Shown one piece after another: positions 4,495 to 5,985 of a stretch of 5,985 nt of DNA. The notes beneath the pieces are model-generated. The model was not told where the DNA came from. It worked only from the letters and a program-made list of their open reading frames with translations, and did not search any database. The stretch's first letter is position 1. The number at the start of each line of letters is the position of its first letter. Origin of the DNA: an uncultured Thermoleophilia bacterium (GTDB taxonomy: Bacteria > Actinomycetota > Thermoleophilia > UBA2241); NCBI GenBank assembly GCA_903921965.1, contig CAIXSE010000700.1:1-5985 (forward strand). Reading direction: 5' to 3'. The position numbers and the translations under genes were made by a program.

Positions 4495-5949
4495 TCAATC
4501 CTCGAACGCGCCGTCGGCCATGCCCGAGTGCCGGCCCCAGTCGAGGTCGTCCCACTCCAGCGCCGTGTACGACATGCTGGCGCCGAGCGGCTCGCCGAGC
4601 GACTCGAGGTGCGGGTGCGCGGGGTGCAGCACGAACGGTTCCGCCTTGTGGCGGCTGGCCGCGCTGTCCCACTTGCTCTCGGGGATCTCGTCGCACTTGC
4701 GCAGCAGGAGGTCCCACTCGCGGTCGACCCAGCGCTGCAGCTCCTCGACCACGTGCTCGTTGCCGGGAAGCGCCAGGTGGTTGAACCGGCCCTGGCGCTC
4801 GAGCCACTCGCCGAGCGGACGCTTGTGCCGCGGCCGGTACGTGAGCCGGTACTCGCCGTCGTTGACCTCGAACAGCGGCCAGTAGCAGGTGTCGGTCGCG
4901 AGCCGCGCGAGGTCGACGCCCTCGTCGTTCTCGGTGCGCCAGCCGCGCGGACAGGGGCTGAGCACGTTGAGGAAGGTGGGACCGTCCACGGCCAGAGCCT
5001 TGGCGGCCTTGTGGATGAGGTCCTGCGGGTCGTGCGGCGAGGACTGGGCCACGTACGGCAGGCGGTGGCCCACCATGATCTCGGTGAGGTTCTTCGAGTG
5101 GCCGATCTTGCCCGGGATGGCTTCGCCCACCGGGCTGGTCGTCGTCCAGGCGCCGTGCGGCGTGGCCGACGAGCGCTGGAAGCCGGTGTTCATGTACGCC
5201 CCGTTGTCGTAGCAGACGTACAGCATCTGGTGGCCGCGCTCCATGGCGCCGGAGAGCGCCTGCAGGCCGATGTCGTACGTGCCGCCGTCGCCGCCGAAGG
5301 CGATGAACTTGACCTTGTCCTCGAGCTTGCCGCGGCGGCGCAGCGCGCGCCACGCGGTCTCGACGCCCGAGAGGGTGGCGGCCGCATTCTCGAAGTTGGT
5401 GTGGATGTAGCTGCCCTTCCAGGCGGTGTACGGGTAGCGCGTGGTGGACACCTCGAGGCAGCCGGTGGCGCCGGCGACGACGTAGTGGGAGTCGATCTGG
5501 GACAGCACCTGGTTGACGATGAGGGAGGCGCCGCAGCCCGAGCAGAGGCCGTGGCCGGCGGAGAGCGCCGGCGTCTTGGCGGCGACCGCCTGGACGCGTT
5601 CGCGGTGCTCGTAGTAGAGCTCGGTGGGGATGAGCGCGTCGAACTTGCAGGCCTCGACGCAGTGGTTGCACGTCATGCAGCGGCGCTCGTCGAACGTGAT
5701 GGTGCCGGCGAAGTGGCGCTCCTTGCCCTTGCCGTGCGTGCGCGACTTGTCGAGGCGCACGTCGATGCACTCAACAGGGCACTTCTTGGCGCAGGCGCCG
5801 CAGAAGGTGCAGGCGTGGCCGCCGCCCTCCTTGCGCCGCAGGTCGAAGAGGCCGACGCCTGGCAACTTGTCCTGAAGCTCACGGACTGCGAACTCGTTCT
5901 CGGGGATGGGGTGGCCGTAGAGGTACTTGGAGGTGCTGGGTCGAGCCAT
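4495..5949 (-). CDS. porB: 2-oxoacid (probably pyruvate):ferredoxin oxidoreductase beta subunit with fused N-terminal ferredoxin domain
   Basis: The 484-residue product joins two modules of the pyruvate:ferredoxin oxidoreductase complex, which oxidises pyruvate with CoA to acetyl-CoA and CO2 and reduces ferredoxin. Residues 45-105 hold two 4Fe-4S motifs: C47-x2-C50-x2-C53-x3-C57-P and C91-x2-C94-x2-C97-x3-C101, as in the separate delta/ferredoxin subunit. Residues 130-350 are the thiamine diphosphate (TPP)-binding beta module. It has GHGLCSGCG (Cys136, Cys139), ATGC (Cys164) and SPCPRGW (Cys333), the four expected ligands of a third cluster, and the TPP/Mg motif G220-D221-G222 to N249. RPLGEWLERQGRF (377-389) is like the end of typical PorB proteins, but about 95 further residues follow. 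The ATG at 5947-5949 is chosen for AGGAG six bases upstream; an in-frame GTG ten codons earlier has no such support. Alpha and gamma subunits are expected to the right. The 2-oxoacid preference (pyruvate or another) is not certain. Confidence 0.88.
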   Translation of the reverse strand: MARPSTSKYLYGHPIPENEFAVRELQDKLPGVGLFDLRRKEGGGHACTFCGACAKKCPVECIDVRLDKSRTHGKGKERHFAGTITFDERRCMTCNHCVEACKFDALIPTELYYEHRERVQAVAAKTPALSAGHGLCSGCGASLIVNQVLSQIDSHYVVAGATGCLEVSTTRYPYTAWKGSYIHTNFENAAATLSGVETAWRALRRRGKLEDKVKFIAFGGDGGTYDIGLQALSGAMERGHQMLYVCYDNGAYMNTGFQRSSATPHGAWTTTSPVGEAIPGKIGHSKNLTEIMVGHRLPYVAQSSPHDPQDLIHKAAKALAVDGPTFLNVLSPCPRGWRTENDEGVDLARLATDTCYWPLFEVNDGEYRLTYRPRHKRPLGEWLERQGRFNHLALPGNEHVVEELQRWVDREWDLLLRKCDEIPESKWDSAASRHKAEPFVLHPAHPHLESLGEPLGASMSYTALEWDDLDWGRHSGMADGAFED

Positions 5950-5955
5950 GGTGGT

Positions 5956-5960
5956 CTCCT
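5956..5960 (-). promoter_or_regulatory. Shine-Dalgarno site of the oxidoreductase beta-subunit gene
   Basis: AGGAG on the minus strand, six bases before the ATG at 5947-5949. It fixes the start at that ATG instead of the in-frame GTG at 5977-5979. Only 36 bases upstream of the ATG are visible and no stop or end of a preceding gene can be identified in them, so operon linkage cannot be judged. Confidence 0.65.
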
Positions 5961-5985
5961 GGACGCTGGGACCCCGCACAGTCCC

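Noticed and set aside
4364..5770. 468-codon minus-strand frame overlapping the oxidoreductase gene
   Set aside because: It is an out-of-frame reading of the same strand, rich in Arg and His. The overlapping frame contains all expected cluster and cofactor residues.
5968..5985. GGGAC / GTCCC inverted repeat at the right edge
   Set aside because: It has only 5-bp arms, lies at the window boundary and overlaps the region just before the beta-subunit gene; it is too short to support a claim.
1..5985. Search by eye for CRISPR arrays, insertion-sequence ends, tRNA genes and integrase genes
   Set aside because: No regularly spaced repeats, transposase or integrase motifs, terminal inverted repeats or cloverleaf patterns were seen.

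Overview
This is a GC-rich window (about 70% G+C by eye) with strong third-position G/C bias. Six genes can be supported: four on the plus strand (one cut by the left edge) and two on the minus strand. The base composition, purine-rich Shine-Dalgarno sites, TAnnnT -10 hexamers and one apparently leaderless gene suggest an actinobacterium. A ferredoxin-dependent 2-oxoacid oxidoreductase beta subunit, most like the pyruvate enzyme, suggests anaerobic or facultatively anaerobic metabolism. The lineage is an inference; another high-GC phylum cannot be excluded.

Layout. 1-630 (+): C-terminal part of an AEC (auxin efflux carrier-like) membrane transporter. It converges on 664-1002 (-), a small SnoaL/NTF2-fold protein. 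The 134-bp divergent spacer that follows holds a perfect 19-bp palindrome and, just downstream, a -10 hexamer placed so that transcription would begin at the ATG of the next gene, 1137-2075 (+), a patatin-like phospholipase. Next come a small secreted or membrane-anchored Gly/Ser-rich protein (2168-2431, +), a GC-rich hairpin, and the most unusual gene, a prokaryotic pentameric ligand-gated ion channel (2591-3679, +). A small HEAT-repeat-like protein follows (3788-4258, +). A 236-bp convergent spacer with back-to-back hairpins separates it from 4495-5949 (-), a 2-oxoacid:ferredoxin oxidoreductase beta subunit fused at its N-terminus to a two-cluster ferredoxin domain.

The genes do not form one obvious pathway. 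Membrane and lipid themes recur (transporter, lipase-like protein, ion channel, small exported protein), but most plus-strand genes are separated by 90-160 bp spacers with hairpins, so they are probably separate transcripts. The oxidoreductase gene would be transcribed from the right; its partner subunits would be expected beyond the window edge. No mobile element, CRISPR array, tRNA or rRNA was seen. The points most worth following are the ligand-gated channel with its unusual pore helix, the small exported protein beside it, and the operator-like palindrome in front of the patatin gene.
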